In this document: in pieces, positions 43,074 through 51,881 of the stretch | Layout: each line of letters opens with the position of its first letter | Numbering within the stretch: the stretch's first letter is position 1 | From: DATFDN01 sp963767645 | Lineage (GTDB): Bacteria; Pseudomonadota; Alphaproteobacteria; Acetobacterales; Acetobacteraceae | Assembly: GCA_963767645.1 (NCBI GenBank) | Contig: CAVYEW010000006.1 | Span: 1 to 64,000 of the forward strand | Length of the DNA: 64,000 nt | Direction of reading: 5' to 3' | The notes under the pieces: model-generated | Seen by the model: the letters and a program-made list of their open reading frames with translations, nothing else | What the model was told of the DNA's origin: nothing | Databases searched by the model: none | Position numbers and translations under genes: made by a program

Positions 43074-43385
43074 ATGGATAAGGACGTTCCCCGCGCCCAC
43101 CACGATCTGGGAGGCGTCGGCAAGTTCATGTGCGAGACGGTGGACACCGAGCCCCATGGCCTGACCGAGTTCGACCGCGACGTGGACGCGCTGCGCCAGG
43201 TTCTTGGCCGCAAGCGCGTCATGACGGTCGACGAACTGCGGCGCGGCATCGAGGCCATCCCGGAAGCCGAGTACCACCGACTGAGCTATTACCGGCGCTG
43301 GGTCCGCTCCATCGCCGACAACCTGATCCGCAAGGGCGTCATCACCGAGGCCGAGCTGCAGGCGGCGCTGGAACGGACAGGATGA
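43074..43385 (+). CDS. nitrile hydratase beta N-half / thiocyanate hydrolase beta-like subunit
   Basis: This 103-residue protein matches only the N-terminal half of nitrile hydratase beta: HHDLGGVGKFMCETVDTEPH, LTEFDRDVDALRQVLG, and IPEAEYHRLSYYRRWVRSI. The ATG of the next gene overlaps its stop as ATGA. In two-subunit nitrile hydratases this domain is fused to an SH3-like C-half, but here the C-half is the separate next gene. That split and the gene order N-half, C-half, alpha match the scnB-scnA-scnC order of thiocyanate hydrolase. It forms part of the subunit interface around the metal site. Confidence 0.82.
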   Translation: MDKDVPRAHHDLGGVGKFMCETVDTEPHGLTEFDRDVDALRQVLGRKRVMTVDELRRGIEAIPEAEYHRLSYYRRWVRSIADNLIRKGVITEAELQAALERTG

Positions 43386-43666
43386 CCGGCTTCGGCCCCG
43401 GCATGGCGGTGCGCGTCAGGAACGACTGGCCGGAGACGCGCGGGCCGGTGCATATCCGCACACCGCATTATCTGCGCGGCATGCGCGGTCGCGTGGTGCG
43501 CCGGCTCGGCGCCTTCCCGAACCCCGAGGACCTGGCCTTCGGACGACCAGCCGCCTCGCGCGCGCTCTATCATGTCGCGTTCGAGCAGCCGCAAGTCTGG
43601 CAGGAGGGCAGGGCAGGGGACGAGCTGCTGGTCGAGATCTTCGAGCATTGGCTGGAGCCGGCATGA
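43382..43666 (+). CDS. nitrile hydratase beta C-half / thiocyanate hydrolase alpha-like subunit
   Basis: This 94-residue protein corresponds to the SH3-like C-terminal domain of nitrile hydratase beta. Conserved parts are GPVHIRTPHYLRGMRGRVV, FPNPEDLAFGRP and LYHVAFEQPQVW, ending VEIFEHWLEPA, an ending reminiscent of thiocyanate hydrolase alpha. The Arg residues in HIRTPHYLRG are of the kind that hydrogen-bond the oxidised cysteines of the metal site. Its start and stop both overlap the neighbouring genes by four bases (ATGA), so the three subunits are made in a fixed ratio. Confidence 0.82.
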   Translation: MTGFGPGMAVRVRNDWPETRGPVHIRTPHYLRGMRGRVVRRLGAFPNPEDLAFGRPAASRALYHVAFEQPQVWQEGRAGDELLVEIFEHWLEPA

Positions 43667-44250
43667 GCACCATCCTGCACACCGATGGCGAGCGTATGTT
43701 GGCCGCGTTGCGCGCGCTGCTTGCGGAGAAGGACCTCGTGAGCGAGGCCGAGATCGCCGAAAGCCGCGCCGCGGCCGATGCCGCCGCGCCCGGCCAGGGC
43801 GCGCGGATGGTCGCCCGGGCGTGGGCCGATCCCCAGTATCGCGCGCTGATGCTGGAGGACGGCACCAAGGCCGCTGAAGCGCTGGGCATTCCGATGCGCG
43901 GCGCTCCGCCGCTTGGCGTGCTGGAGAATACGGCGGACATCCACAACCTGGTGGTGTGCACCCTGTGCAGCTGCTATCCGCGCGCCGTGCTCGGCTACCC
44001 GCCGTTCTGGTACAAGTCGGCCGCCTATCGCGCCCGCGCCGTGCGCGATCCGCGCGGGCTGCTGGCCGAATGGGGCACGGTGCTGGCGGACGGGGTGCGG
44101 GTGCGGGTGGTGGATTCCACCGCCGACTACCGGTGGATGGTGCTGCCGGTCCGCCCTGCCGGGACCGAGGGCTGGGACGAGATGCGGCTCGGATCGATCG
44201 TGCGGGAAGGCGATATGATCGGGGTTACGCTACCAGCGGCCATCAGGTAA
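43663..44250 (+). CDS. nitrile hydratase alpha / thiocyanate hydrolase gamma-like catalytic subunit
   Basis: This 195-residue catalytic subunit has the metal-binding claw VCTLCSCYPRAVLG (Cys99, Cys102, Ser103, Cys104). In the family the middle cysteines are oxidised and, with backbone amides, hold non-corrin Co(III) or low-spin Fe(III). Thr after the first Cys (CTLCSC) is the cobalt-type signature. PPFWYKSAAYRARAVRDP follows as usual. The enzyme hydrates nitriles to amides, or thiocyanate to carbonyl sulfide and ammonia. No amidase or metallochaperone gene is beside it. Substrate assignment is open between nitriles, thiocyanate and toyocamycin-like compounds. Confidence 0.88.
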   Translation: MSTILHTDGERMLAALRALLAEKDLVSEAEIAESRAAADAAAPGQGARMVARAWADPQYRALMLEDGTKAAEALGIPMRGAPPLGVLENTADIHNLVVCTLCSCYPRAVLGYPPFWYKSAAYRARAVRDPRGLLAEWGTVLADGVRVRVVDSTADYRWMVLPVRPAGTEGWDEMRLGSIVREGDMIGVTLPAAIR

Positions 44251-44263
44251 GTGGCCAATCGCC

Positions 44264-44698
44264 TTAATGCCCAAGCAGCCGCATAGCCGCGATCAGACTT
44301 CCAAGCGCTGCGAACAACCCGGCCGCAAAACTGCCGCTCCAGAGCTTCAGCTCGGCCCGCAGCTCGCGTAGATCGTGGTCCGCCTGCGCGCGCGATTCGC
44401 TGATCTCGTGGCCGATCTGTGCCCGGAATTCCTTGAACTCATGGCCTATCTGCGCGCGAAACTCGCTGATCTCGTGGCCTACATGCGTCCGAAGTTCGCG
44501 GATCTCGTGCTTGAGTTCCGCCCGCGTGTCCGCCAGCTCGTGGCGAACCTCGGCAAGGTCCGCCCTGGTGGCGACGGTTTCGTTCACGGCCTGGTGCAAC
44601 GCCTCGCTCAAAGCCTCTGCCTGACCGCGGGAGAAAGCACCCTCGCTCTCCAGCCGGCGGACGAAGGCGAGCTTATCGAAGGCCGCGGTCATGGTCAT
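44264..44698 (-). CDS. DUF1640-type coiled-coil protein with C-terminal membrane helix
   Basis: This 144-residue protein starts MTMTAAFDKLAFVRRLESEG; MTAAFDK at 44692 is also possible. It has the DUF1640/CCDC90-like N-terminal helix (GFSRGQAEAL-type GAFSRGQAEALSEAL), a long coiled coil with 11-residue repeats (IGHEISEFRAQ, IGHEFKEFRAQ, IGHEISESRAQ), and a single C-terminal membrane helix (AAGLFAALGSLIAAM). Bacterial members are common near phage or plasmid genes and have no known role. It is convergent with the nitrile hydratase-like operon. Confidence 0.75.
   Translation of the reverse strand: MTMTAAFDKLAFVRRLESEGAFSRGQAEALSEALHQAVNETVATRADLAEVRHELADTRAELKHEIRELRTHVGHEISEFRAQIGHEFKEFRAQIGHEISESRAQADHDLRELRAELKLWSGSFAAGLFAALGSLIAAMRLLGH
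44367..44531 (-). repeat. 33-base tandem repeats inside the coiled-coil gene
   Basis: Five imperfect 33-base units encode the 11-residue hendecad repeats of the DUF1640-type protein. The unit starts are near 44367, 44400, 44433, 44466 and 44499. The units at 44400, 44433 and 44466 are most alike, so the coil length may vary between strains. Confidence 0.65.
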
Positions 44699-44784
44699 CT
44701 CCCTTCCCCGCCGCGTGTCGCACAATCGGGTTAATGCCCGGTTGCCCTAGCCGGGCCGGCCGGGCGCGTGCTTTGCTCCGCCCC

Positions 44785-45171
44785 ATGCGGCGCGTGCGTC
44801 ACCCGGAGCGTCTTGGCCTTCACCTGCGCGTGCTGCTGGGCGGGGCCATCGCCATCGGTCCAGGGAAGGCCGAGCTGCTGCAAGGCATCGCCGAGAGCGG
44901 CTCGATCGCCGCCGCCGGCCGGCGGATGGGAATGAGCTACAAGCGCGCCTGGTCGCTGACCGAGGAGATGAATGCCATGTTCGCCGGTCCGCTGGTGGAG
45001 GCCGCCAAGGGAGGCGCCGGCGGCGGTGGGGCGGCGCTCACTCCTCTCGGCGCGCGCGTGCTCGCGGCCTATCGCCGGCTGGAGAATGCCGCTGCCGCGG
45101 CCGGCGAAGCAGATCTTGCGGAGCTTCAGGCGGCTCTGCGCGCGCCCGCGCGTCGGGAGCCGGCAGCATGA
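44785..45171 (+). CDS. ModE-like winged-helix DNA-binding protein
   Basis: This 128-residue protein starts MRRVRHPERLGLHLRVLLGG. Its core, KAELLQGIAESGSIAAAGRRMGMSYKRAW, is the N-terminal LysR-type helix-turn-helix of ModE. The rest (ALTPLGARVLAAYRRLE) is also ModE-like, but no molybdate-binding MOP domain follows. Single-domain ModE-like regulators often control molybdate uptake or molybdenum enzymes. Its stop overlaps the start of the slipin gene as ATGA, an unusual partner for this regulator. Confidence 0.85.
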   Translation: MRRVRHPERLGLHLRVLLGGAIAIGPGKAELLQGIAESGSIAAAGRRMGMSYKRAWSLTEEMNAMFAGPLVEAAKGGAGGGGAALTPLGARVLAAYRRLENAAAAAGEADLAELQAALRAPARREPAA

Positions 45172-45956
45172 TCGCGCTCGGTGTCATTCTAGGCGTGACC
45201 GCAGTAGTCCTTCTATTGTCGGTGCGGATCGCCGCCGAATGGCAGCGCGCGGTCGTCCTGCGCCTGGGGCGGTTGCACCGGGTGAAGGGGCCGGGCCTCT
45301 ATCTGCTGTTTCCGCTGATCGACCGCGCGACGCAGGTGATCGATCTGCGCATCCAGACCAGCACGATCAGCGCCGAGCAGGCGCTGACCCGCGATACAGT
45401 CGCGGTCGGTGTCGATGCGATCGTGTTCTGGCAGGTAGCCGACGCGGCGGCGGCGGCCGTCCGCATCGCCAACTACCGGGAGGCGATCGAGCGCGTCGCG
45501 CAGACCAGCCTGCGCGAGATGATCGGCGCCTCCGATCTCGCGCGCCTGTTGTCCGATCGGCGTTCCGCCGACGAGCAGCTCCGCGTGGTGATCGCCGAGA
45601 AGACCATTGATTGGGGCATGGCGGTGCGGAGCGTGGAGATCCGCGACGTCGCCATCCCGCGCGACTTGCAAGATGCGATGAGCCGCCAGGCCCAGGCCGA
45701 GCGCGAGAAGGTCGCGCGCGTGACCCTCGCCTCAGCCGAGCGGGCCATCGCCGAGCAGGTGCTGGAGGCGGCGCGGCTGTATGGCACCGATCCCACGGCG
45801 CTGCGGCTGCGCCAGATGAACCTGCTGTACGAGATGAACAAGGACCGCGGGGCGACGATCCTCATTCCCACCGACATGGCCAGCAGCCTGAGCGGGCTGC
45901 TCGGCGTGCCCGCGACCGAGCAGCCGGGCAGACCCTTGGACGCGCCGCCGCTATGA
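45168..45956 (+). CDS. slipin (SPFH/stomatin family)
   Basis: This 262-residue protein has an N-terminal membrane helix (IALGVILGVTAVVLLLSV) and then the SPFH domain: AAEWQRAVVLRLGRLHRVKG, YLLFPLIDRATQVIDLR, TRDTVAVGVDAIVFWQV. A coiled coil, SRQAQAEREKVARVTLASAE, follows. Slipins form membrane microdomain scaffolds, often paired with an NfeD-type protease-like protein; no nfeD gene is here. ATGA overlaps link it to the ModE-like gene before it and the ligase-like gene after it. Confidence 0.88.
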   Translation: MIALGVILGVTAVVLLLSVRIAAEWQRAVVLRLGRLHRVKGPGLYLLFPLIDRATQVIDLRIQTSTISAEQALTRDTVAVGVDAIVFWQVADAAAAAVRIANYREAIERVAQTSLREMIGASDLARLLSDRRSADEQLRVVIAEKTIDWGMAVRSVEIRDVAIPRDLQDAMSRQAQAEREKVARVTLASAERAIAEQVLEAARLYGTDPTALRLRQMNLLYEMNKDRGATILIPTDMASSLSGLLGVPATEQPGRPLDAPPL

Positions 45957-46697
45957 GCGCCCGCGCATTGCACGTCCCCCACCCCGAGCAGGTCGCCACC
46001 AGCAATGCATGGGCGTTCCTGCACTGGCTGCGCGCGACCGAGCGTGGGGACCTCGACGGTTGGGAGAGGCTGATTGCCTGGTCGGCCGCCGACCCGGCCG
46101 GGTTCAGCGATGCGCTGGCCGGCTTCGCCGGGCTGCCTGCCGCGCCCGCTCCGCTGCTCGCCTCTGAAGTGGCGCCGGCGCTGGTGCTGCGCCGTAGCGA
46201 CGGAAGCCGGGCGGATGCCGGCGACCTTCCCGAGATCGCGGCGGTGCTGCGGCGGGTCTGGCCGCGTCCGCGCCTGATCCGCCCGGCTGCCGAGGTGCTG
46301 CTGCACGCCGACATCCGCCCCGATGACCGCGTGCTCGTCGCCGCCGGCCCGCCCTGGCCCTGGCTGCTGGCATTGCGCCATCGCACCAGGCTCGTCCTCG
46401 TGCCGACGCCGCCCTCGCCGGCACTCCTGGCAATAGCGGCGGAGGAGCAGGCGACGATACTGGTGGCGGACGCGGCTTCGCTGCCGGACGCGGCCTTCCA
46501 GCGCGCCGGCCGCCGGCCAGACTTGTCCCAGCTGCGCTGCATCATCGCGCTGGGCGGGCCGCTCGCGCCGGAGGCGCGGGCGCGCATCTACACCTGGCTG
46601 AAGGCCGATGTGATGCTGCTCGCCCGCGCGGGCGATCGGCTATGGGGCAGCACGCTCGATCCGGTGCCGGTCCGCCCAGGTCCGGCGCTGAGCTTCT

Positions 46698-47354
<657 letters not shown>

Positions 47355-47366
47355 GATGTGCTCTCC

Positions 47367-48074
47367 TCAGCTCCGCGTTCGGACGGTGCGCTGCTCGATC
47401 CGCTTTTCGACCTGATCCAGCTTCACAATCCTATCAACGAAGATGCCTGGCGTGACAATGCAGTCAGGGTCGAGCGATCCGAGCGGCACCAGTTCCTCTA
47501 CCTCGACGACTGTCACGGCAGCCGCCGTCGCCATGATCGGGTTGAAGTTCCGCGCCGTCTTCCGATAGATCAGGTTGCCCTCGGGATCGGCCTTCCAGGC
47601 GTGGATCACGGCGAGGTCGCCGCGCAGCCCGCGCTCCAGCACATAGGTTCGGCCGTCGAAGACCTTGGTCTCCTTGCCCTCGGCGATCTGCGTGCCAACT
47701 CCGGTCGCGGTGTAGAAGCCGGGTATGCCGGCGCCGCCCGCGCGGATGCGCTCCGCCAGCGTGCCTTGCGGGTTGAACTCGATCTCCAGCTCGCCCGCCA
47801 GATATTGCTGGGCAAAGGTCGCGTTCTCGCCGACGTAGGAGCTGATCATCTTGCGGATCTGGCGCGTGCGCAGCAGCACGCCGAGGCCCACGTCGTCGAT
47901 TCCCGCGTTGTTCGAAACGACCGTGAGGCCGGTGATGCCGCTCTCGCGGATCGCCTCGATCAGTGCGGCCGGAATGCCGCACAGGCCGAAGCCTCCTGAC
48001 AAGATCGTGATGTTGTTCCGCAGCACGCCGGCGAGCGCGTCGCGTGCGTTCGCGTGGACCTTGTTGACCGCCAT
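47367..48074 (-). CDS. scoA: 3-oxoacid CoA-transferase subunit A
   Basis: This 235-residue alpha subunit has the CoA-binding glycine-rich loop ITILSGGFGLCGIPAALIEA and VVSNNAGIDDVGLG. It also has GAGIPGFYTATGVGTQIAEG, standard in SCOT/AtoD-type enzymes. It pairs with scoB downstream. The 119 bases up to the divergent phaB start should hold both promoters, so the use and the storage of acetoacetyl-CoA could be controlled from one site. Confidence 0.92.
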   Translation of the reverse strand: MAVNKVHANARDALAGVLRNNITILSGGFGLCGIPAALIEAIRESGITGLTVVSNNAGIDDVGLGVLLRTRQIRKMISSYVGENATFAQQYLAGELEIEFNPQGTLAERIRAGGAGIPGFYTATGVGTQIAEGKETKVFDGRTYVLERGLRGDLAVIHAWKADPEGNLIYRKTARNFNPIMATAAAVTVVEVEELVPLGSLDPDCIVTPGIFVDRIVKLDQVEKRIEQRTVRTRS

Positions 48075-48193
48075 GCCAATTCCCCCTCATCCAGAACGGT
48101 GCCATCCTTGCAAGCCGGTCACAACCCGGCTCCCGCAACCCGAAGCAGGGGTGCTAGCGTTCCCGCAACTGAAATCCAACGGGGAGAACGACC

Positions 48194-48916
48194 ATGGCAC
48201 GAGTGGCGCTTGTTACCGGTGGCACGCGCGGAATTGGCGCAGCGATCAGCAAAACGCTCAAGGCACAGGGCCGCACCGTCGTCGCCAGCTATGCCGGAAA
48301 CGACGAAGCGGCGAGGGCCTTCGCCGCCGAGACCGGGCTGAAGGTGATGCGCTTCGATGTGAGCGACCTTGCACAGTGCCAGGAAGCGGTGCGGCAGATC
48401 GCCTCCGAGGTGGGGCCGATCGAGATCCTGGTCAACAACGCGGGCATCACCCGCGACACCACGCTGGCGCGCATGACCCGCGACATGTGGGACCAGGTGA
48501 TCGATACCAATCTTGGCTCCTGCTTCAACATGTCCAAGCTGACCTGGGACGGGATGCGCGAGAAGAAGTTCGGCCGCATCATCAATGTGGGCAGCGTCAA
48601 CGGCCAGGCCGGACAGTACGGGCAGGTGAACTATGCCGCCGCGAAATCCGGCATTCACGGCTTCACCAAGGCGCTGGCGCAGGAGGGTGCGCGCTTCGGC
48701 ATCACCGTGAACGCCATCGCGCCTGGCTATGTCGATACCGACATGGTGCGAGCGGTGCCGGCTGACGTGCTGCAGAAGATCGTCGCCCGCATCCCGGTGG
48801 GCCGCCTCGGTCACGCCGAGGACATCGCGCGCGGTGTGGCGTTCCTGACCGCCGACGATGCCGACTTCATCACCGGCAGCACGCTGTCCATCAACGGCGG
48901 GCAGCACATGTATTGA
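48194..48916 (+). CDS. phaB: acetoacetyl-CoA reductase
   Basis: This 240-residue SDR has the cofactor motif VTGGTRGIGAAI, NNAGITRD, the catalytic Ser in INVGSVNGQAGQYGQVNYAA, the Tyr and Lys in NYAAAKSG, and the PhaB-type segments LGSCFNMSKLTWDGM and GYVDTDMVRAVP. It reduces acetoacetyl-CoA to (R)-3-hydroxybutyryl-CoA with NADPH for polyhydroxybutyrate synthesis. It matches PhaB better than FabG because of the conserved FNMS and NGQ patterns. No phaA or phaC is adjacent. Confidence 0.9.
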   Translation: MARVALVTGGTRGIGAAISKTLKAQGRTVVASYAGNDEAARAFAAETGLKVMRFDVSDLAQCQEAVRQIASEVGPIEILVNNAGITRDTTLARMTRDMWDQVIDTNLGSCFNMSKLTWDGMREKKFGRIINVGSVNGQAGQYGQVNYAAAKSGIHGFTKALAQEGARFGITVNAIAPGYVDTDMVRAVPADVLQKIVARIPVGRLGHAEDIARGVAFLTADDADFITGSTLSINGGQHMY

Positions 48917-48955
48917 TACCGATATTGATACCGAGGGCGAAGCGCCTCGCCGACC

Positions 48956-49759
48956 TTAGTCGGCGGGCGCGACGTCGAGCCGCACCGCGATCCCCTCCAG
49001 TTCGGGGCCGGGCGGCGGGTAGCGGCGCATGACCAGCGGGTCGTGACCGGGGACGATGTGCGCGGGGCTGGGCGCGGCGGCGCGCAGCAACTCGTAGCCT
49101 TCCAGCATCTGGCCGATATGAAAGGCTGTGGTGAACGGCCGCTCGGTGTCCATGTTCTCGTAGTAATGGGTCACGTCGGACGCGAGGACGACCCAGCCGC
49201 GCCGCGTATGCACTCGCACGAACTGAAGTCCCGCCGAGTGGCCGGGGGCGGGGCGCAGCTCGATGCCCGGCGCCAGGTCGTGCCTGCCGTTGTGCAGCCT
49301 GACCCGGCGCGCGTAGTTCAGCCGCACGATGCCGACCACGTCCTCCACCTCGAAGGAGTGGGCGAGCCGGTGGTAGCGCATGTAGCGGCCGACCGCGTAG
49401 TGCAGCTCCGGCTCCTGGAGATGGAAGCACGCACGGGGGAAGCGGTGGAAGTTGCCCACATGGTCGTAGTGCAGGTGGGTGAGCACCACGTCCTCGATCA
49501 TGCCGGCATCGACGCCGAGCAGGGACAGCGCGCCGATCGGGCAGCGCAGGAAGCTGCGCTTGCGGCGGCGGGCGGTCTCCTCGGTGAAGCCGGCGTCGAT
49601 CACCACCGCGCGCCCGGGGCCGAGCGCGAGCCAGACGAAGTAGTCCATGGGCATCGGCGCGTCATGGGGATCGCCGCCGATGAAATTCTCGGCCCGCCGC
49701 GCCTCGCGGGTGGCGTAGCGGATGGCGAACAGCTCGTATTCGGGCGGCGTGTTGGTCAT
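48956..49759 (-). CDS. metallo-beta-lactamase-fold hydrolase (AHL lactonase-like)
   Basis: This 267-residue protein starts MTNTPPEYELFAIRYA. The metal site is LTHLHYDHVGN, with later His and Asp ligands in PAPGHSAGLQ, LASDVTHYY and IVPGHDPLVM. Members of this branch include AiiA/AttM-type N-acyl-homoserine lactonases and related lactone hydrolases. No quorum-sensing gene is nearby, so a quorum-quenching role is only a family inference. It is divergent from pstS. Confidence 0.82.
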   Translation of the reverse strand: MTNTPPEYELFAIRYATREARRAENFIGGDPHDAPMPMDYFVWLALGPGRAVVIDAGFTEETARRRKRSFLRCPIGALSLLGVDAGMIEDVVLTHLHYDHVGNFHRFPRACFHLQEPELHYAVGRYMRYHRLAHSFEVEDVVGIVRLNYARRVRLHNGRHDLAPGIELRPAPGHSAGLQFVRVHTRRGWVVLASDVTHYYENMDTERPFTTAFHIGQMLEGYELLRAAAPSPAHIVPGHDPLVMRRYPPPGPELEGIAVRLDVAPAD

Positions 49760-49865
49760 GGGCTCCTCCCTCGGCCGCAGTGTGCGCGCCGTCATCGAAA
49801 TGTCACTGGCCTTGCCGGCCTCGCGCCATAGGCTGCCGGTACGCGCGGCGAATGAGAGAGACGAC

Positions 49866-50892
49866 ATGCGACGACGGTTCTTCGGACTTGCTGCGGCTGT
49901 AATCGGCTTCGGCGCCTGGCTGGCGCCCGCCGCCTTGGCGCAGCAGCAGATAACCGGCGCCGGCTCGACCTTCGTCTATCCCGTGCTGTCCAAGTGGTCC
50001 GCGGACTACGCCAAGACCAACGGGGTGCAGATCAACTACCAGTCGATCGGCTCCGGGGGCGGCATCGCACAGATCAAGGCCGGAACCGTCGATTTCGGGG
50101 CCACCGACGCACCCCTCTCGCCTGCCGACTTGCAGGCAGCGGGGCTAGCGCAGTTCCCGGTAGTGATCGGCGGCATCATCCCGGTGGTGAACCTGGCCGG
50201 CATGAAGGCCGGTGGAACTCAAGCTGAGCGGGCCCGCGCTCGCCGACATCTATCTCGGCAAGATCAAGCGGTGGGACGACGCCGAGATCGCCAAGCTCAA
50301 TCCGGGCGTAAAGCTGCCCGATCAGCCGATCTATGTCGTGCATCGCTCGGACGGGTCCGGGACCACATACAATTTCGTGGATTTTCTGTCCAAGATCAGC
50401 CCCGACTGGAAGCAGAAGGTCGGCATAGGCACCTCCGTCGCGTGGCCGACCGGAGTCGGCGGCAAGGGCAATGAAGGCGTGGCCGCCTATGTCGAACGCA
50501 TCAAGGGCTCGATCGGCTACGTCGAATACGCTTACGTCATCCAGAACAAGATGACCTATGCGCTGATCCAGAACGCGGCGGGCGCGTATCCGCAGCCTAG
50601 CGCCAAAGCCTTCCAGGAAGCGGCGGCGAGCGCGGACTGGAAATCGGTGCAGGATTTCGACCTCGTGATGACCAATGCGCCCGGCAAGGATGCCTATCCG
50701 ATCGCGGCGAGCACGTTCGTGCTGATGCGCACGCAGCCGAAGAACCCGCAAACCTCCAAGACGACACTGGCCTTCTTCACCTGGGCTTTGCAGCACGGGC
50801 AGAGCCTGGCCGAGAGCCTTGACTACGTGCCGTTGCCACCCGCGCTGGTGGCGCAAATCGAGAGCTATGTCGGCTTACACGTCCATCTCTAG
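49866..50892 (+). pseudogene. pstS: phosphate ABC transporter substrate-binding protein, one +1 frameshift
   Basis: Two frames together make a 341-residue PstS: signal peptide MRRRFFGLAAAVIGFGAWLA cut after ALA, then QQITGAGSTFVYPVLSKW, IGSGGGIAQIKAGTVDFGAT, and after the break LKLSGPALADIYLGKIKRWD, VHRSDGSGTTYNFVDFLS and VEYAYVIQNKM. All phosphate-contact segments are present. The break is one extra base near 50211-50215, within GGTGG. Removing it gives the usual G-E-L-K-L-S-G-P. It is likely a sequencing error or a very recent mutation. pstC follows 20 bases downstream. Confidence 0.88.
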
Positions 50893-50912
50893 TCGGCGAC
50901 ATCGAGGGAATC

Positions 50913-51881
50913 ATGTCGGTCACGCAAGCGGCGCTTCGTGACATCCGGAGCGTGAGGCGATCCGCGGTCCCGGACGCTCTCTTCCGCCTTACGGCGGGCG
51001 GCTCGGCACTTCTCGTGCTGGCCGTGCTTGCGGCCACAGCGGCGTCGATGTTGGTGGGCGGCTTGCCCGCGTTCCGTGCATTCGGCTTGCCTTTCATCTA
51101 CGGCACGGCCTGGAATCCGGTCGCGAAGCAGTTCGCCGCCGGCGTGGCGATCTACGGAACCCTGGTCTCCTCGCTGATCGCCATGCTGATCGCGGTGCCG
51201 GTCAGCTTCGGCATCGCCGTGTTCCTCACCGAGGTTGCGCCGGGCTGGCTGCGCGGCCCGGTTGCTGCCGCGATCGAGTTACTGGCCGGCGTGCCCTCGA
51301 TCATCTTCGGCATGTGGGGCCTGTTCGCGTTCGTCCCGTTCATGGCCAACTATGTCGAGCCGTGGCTGAATGACACGCTCGGCCCGATCCCCGGCATTGG
51401 CGCGATGTTCAGCGGCCCGCCGCTCGGGATCGGGATGCTGACCGCGGGAATCATCCTAGGGATCATGGTGGTCCCTTTCATCTCCTCGGTGATGCGCGAC
51501 GTGTTCGCGCTGGTGCCGGGCCAGCTCCGGGAGGCGGCGTTCGCGGTCGGTGCGACACGGTGGGAGGTGGTTCGCAAGGTGGTGCTGCCCTACACCAGCG
51601 GCGCGGTGATCGGCGGCATCTTCCTCGGCCTCGGCCGCGCGCTGGGCGAAACGATGGCGGTGACGTTCGTGCTCGGCAACGCCCACGACCTCAGCGCCTC
51701 GCTGCTGATGCCCGGCAACAGCATCTCCGCGGCTATTGCCAACGAGTTCACCGAGGCGGATTCGCCGCTCTATGTCTCGTCGCTGATCGCGCTCGGATTC
51801 CTGCTCTTCGTCATCACGTTCGTGGTACTGTGCTTCGGCAAGCTGATGCTGATGCGCGTGGCCCGGCAGGGCGGGCGCTGA
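50913..51881 (+). CDS. pstC: phosphate ABC transporter permease
   Basis: This 322-residue permease has six helices, with GTLVSSLIAMLIAVPVSFGI and the PstC-type segments ELLAGVPSIIFGMWGLFAFV and FSGPPLGIGMLTAGIILGIM. The coupling loop is VPGQLREAAFAVGATRWEVV, and GRALGETMAVTFVLGNAHD follows. With PstA it forms the inner-membrane channel for phosphate. Its stop TGA shares one base with the pstA start (TGATG). Confidence 0.93.
   Translation: MSVTQAALRDIRSVRRSAVPDALFRLTAGGSALLVLAVLAATAASMLVGGLPAFRAFGLPFIYGTAWNPVAKQFAAGVAIYGTLVSSLIAMLIAVPVSFGIAVFLTEVAPGWLRGPVAAAIELLAGVPSIIFGMWGLFAFVPFMANYVEPWLNDTLGPIPGIGAMFSGPPLGIGMLTAGIILGIMVVPFISSVMRDVFALVPGQLREAAFAVGATRWEVVRKVVLPYTSGAVIGGIFLGLGRALGETMAVTFVLGNAHDLSASLLMPGNSISAAIANEFTEADSPLYVSSLIALGFLLFVITFVVLCFGKLMLMRVARQGGR

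Noticed and set aside
42896..43081. Small open frame between the unknown gene and the nitrile hydratase-like operon
   Set aside because: Arg-rich translation, no ribosome site and no similarity to a known family; it looks like chance.
44367..44531. CRISPR-like array from the regular 33-base units
   Set aside because: There are no spacers; the units are back to back, in frame, and encode a coiled coil.
50205..50220. Programmed frameshift in pstS
   Set aside because: No slippery heptamer or structure is evident, and PstS is not known to be made by frameshifting. An extra base or mutation is simpler.
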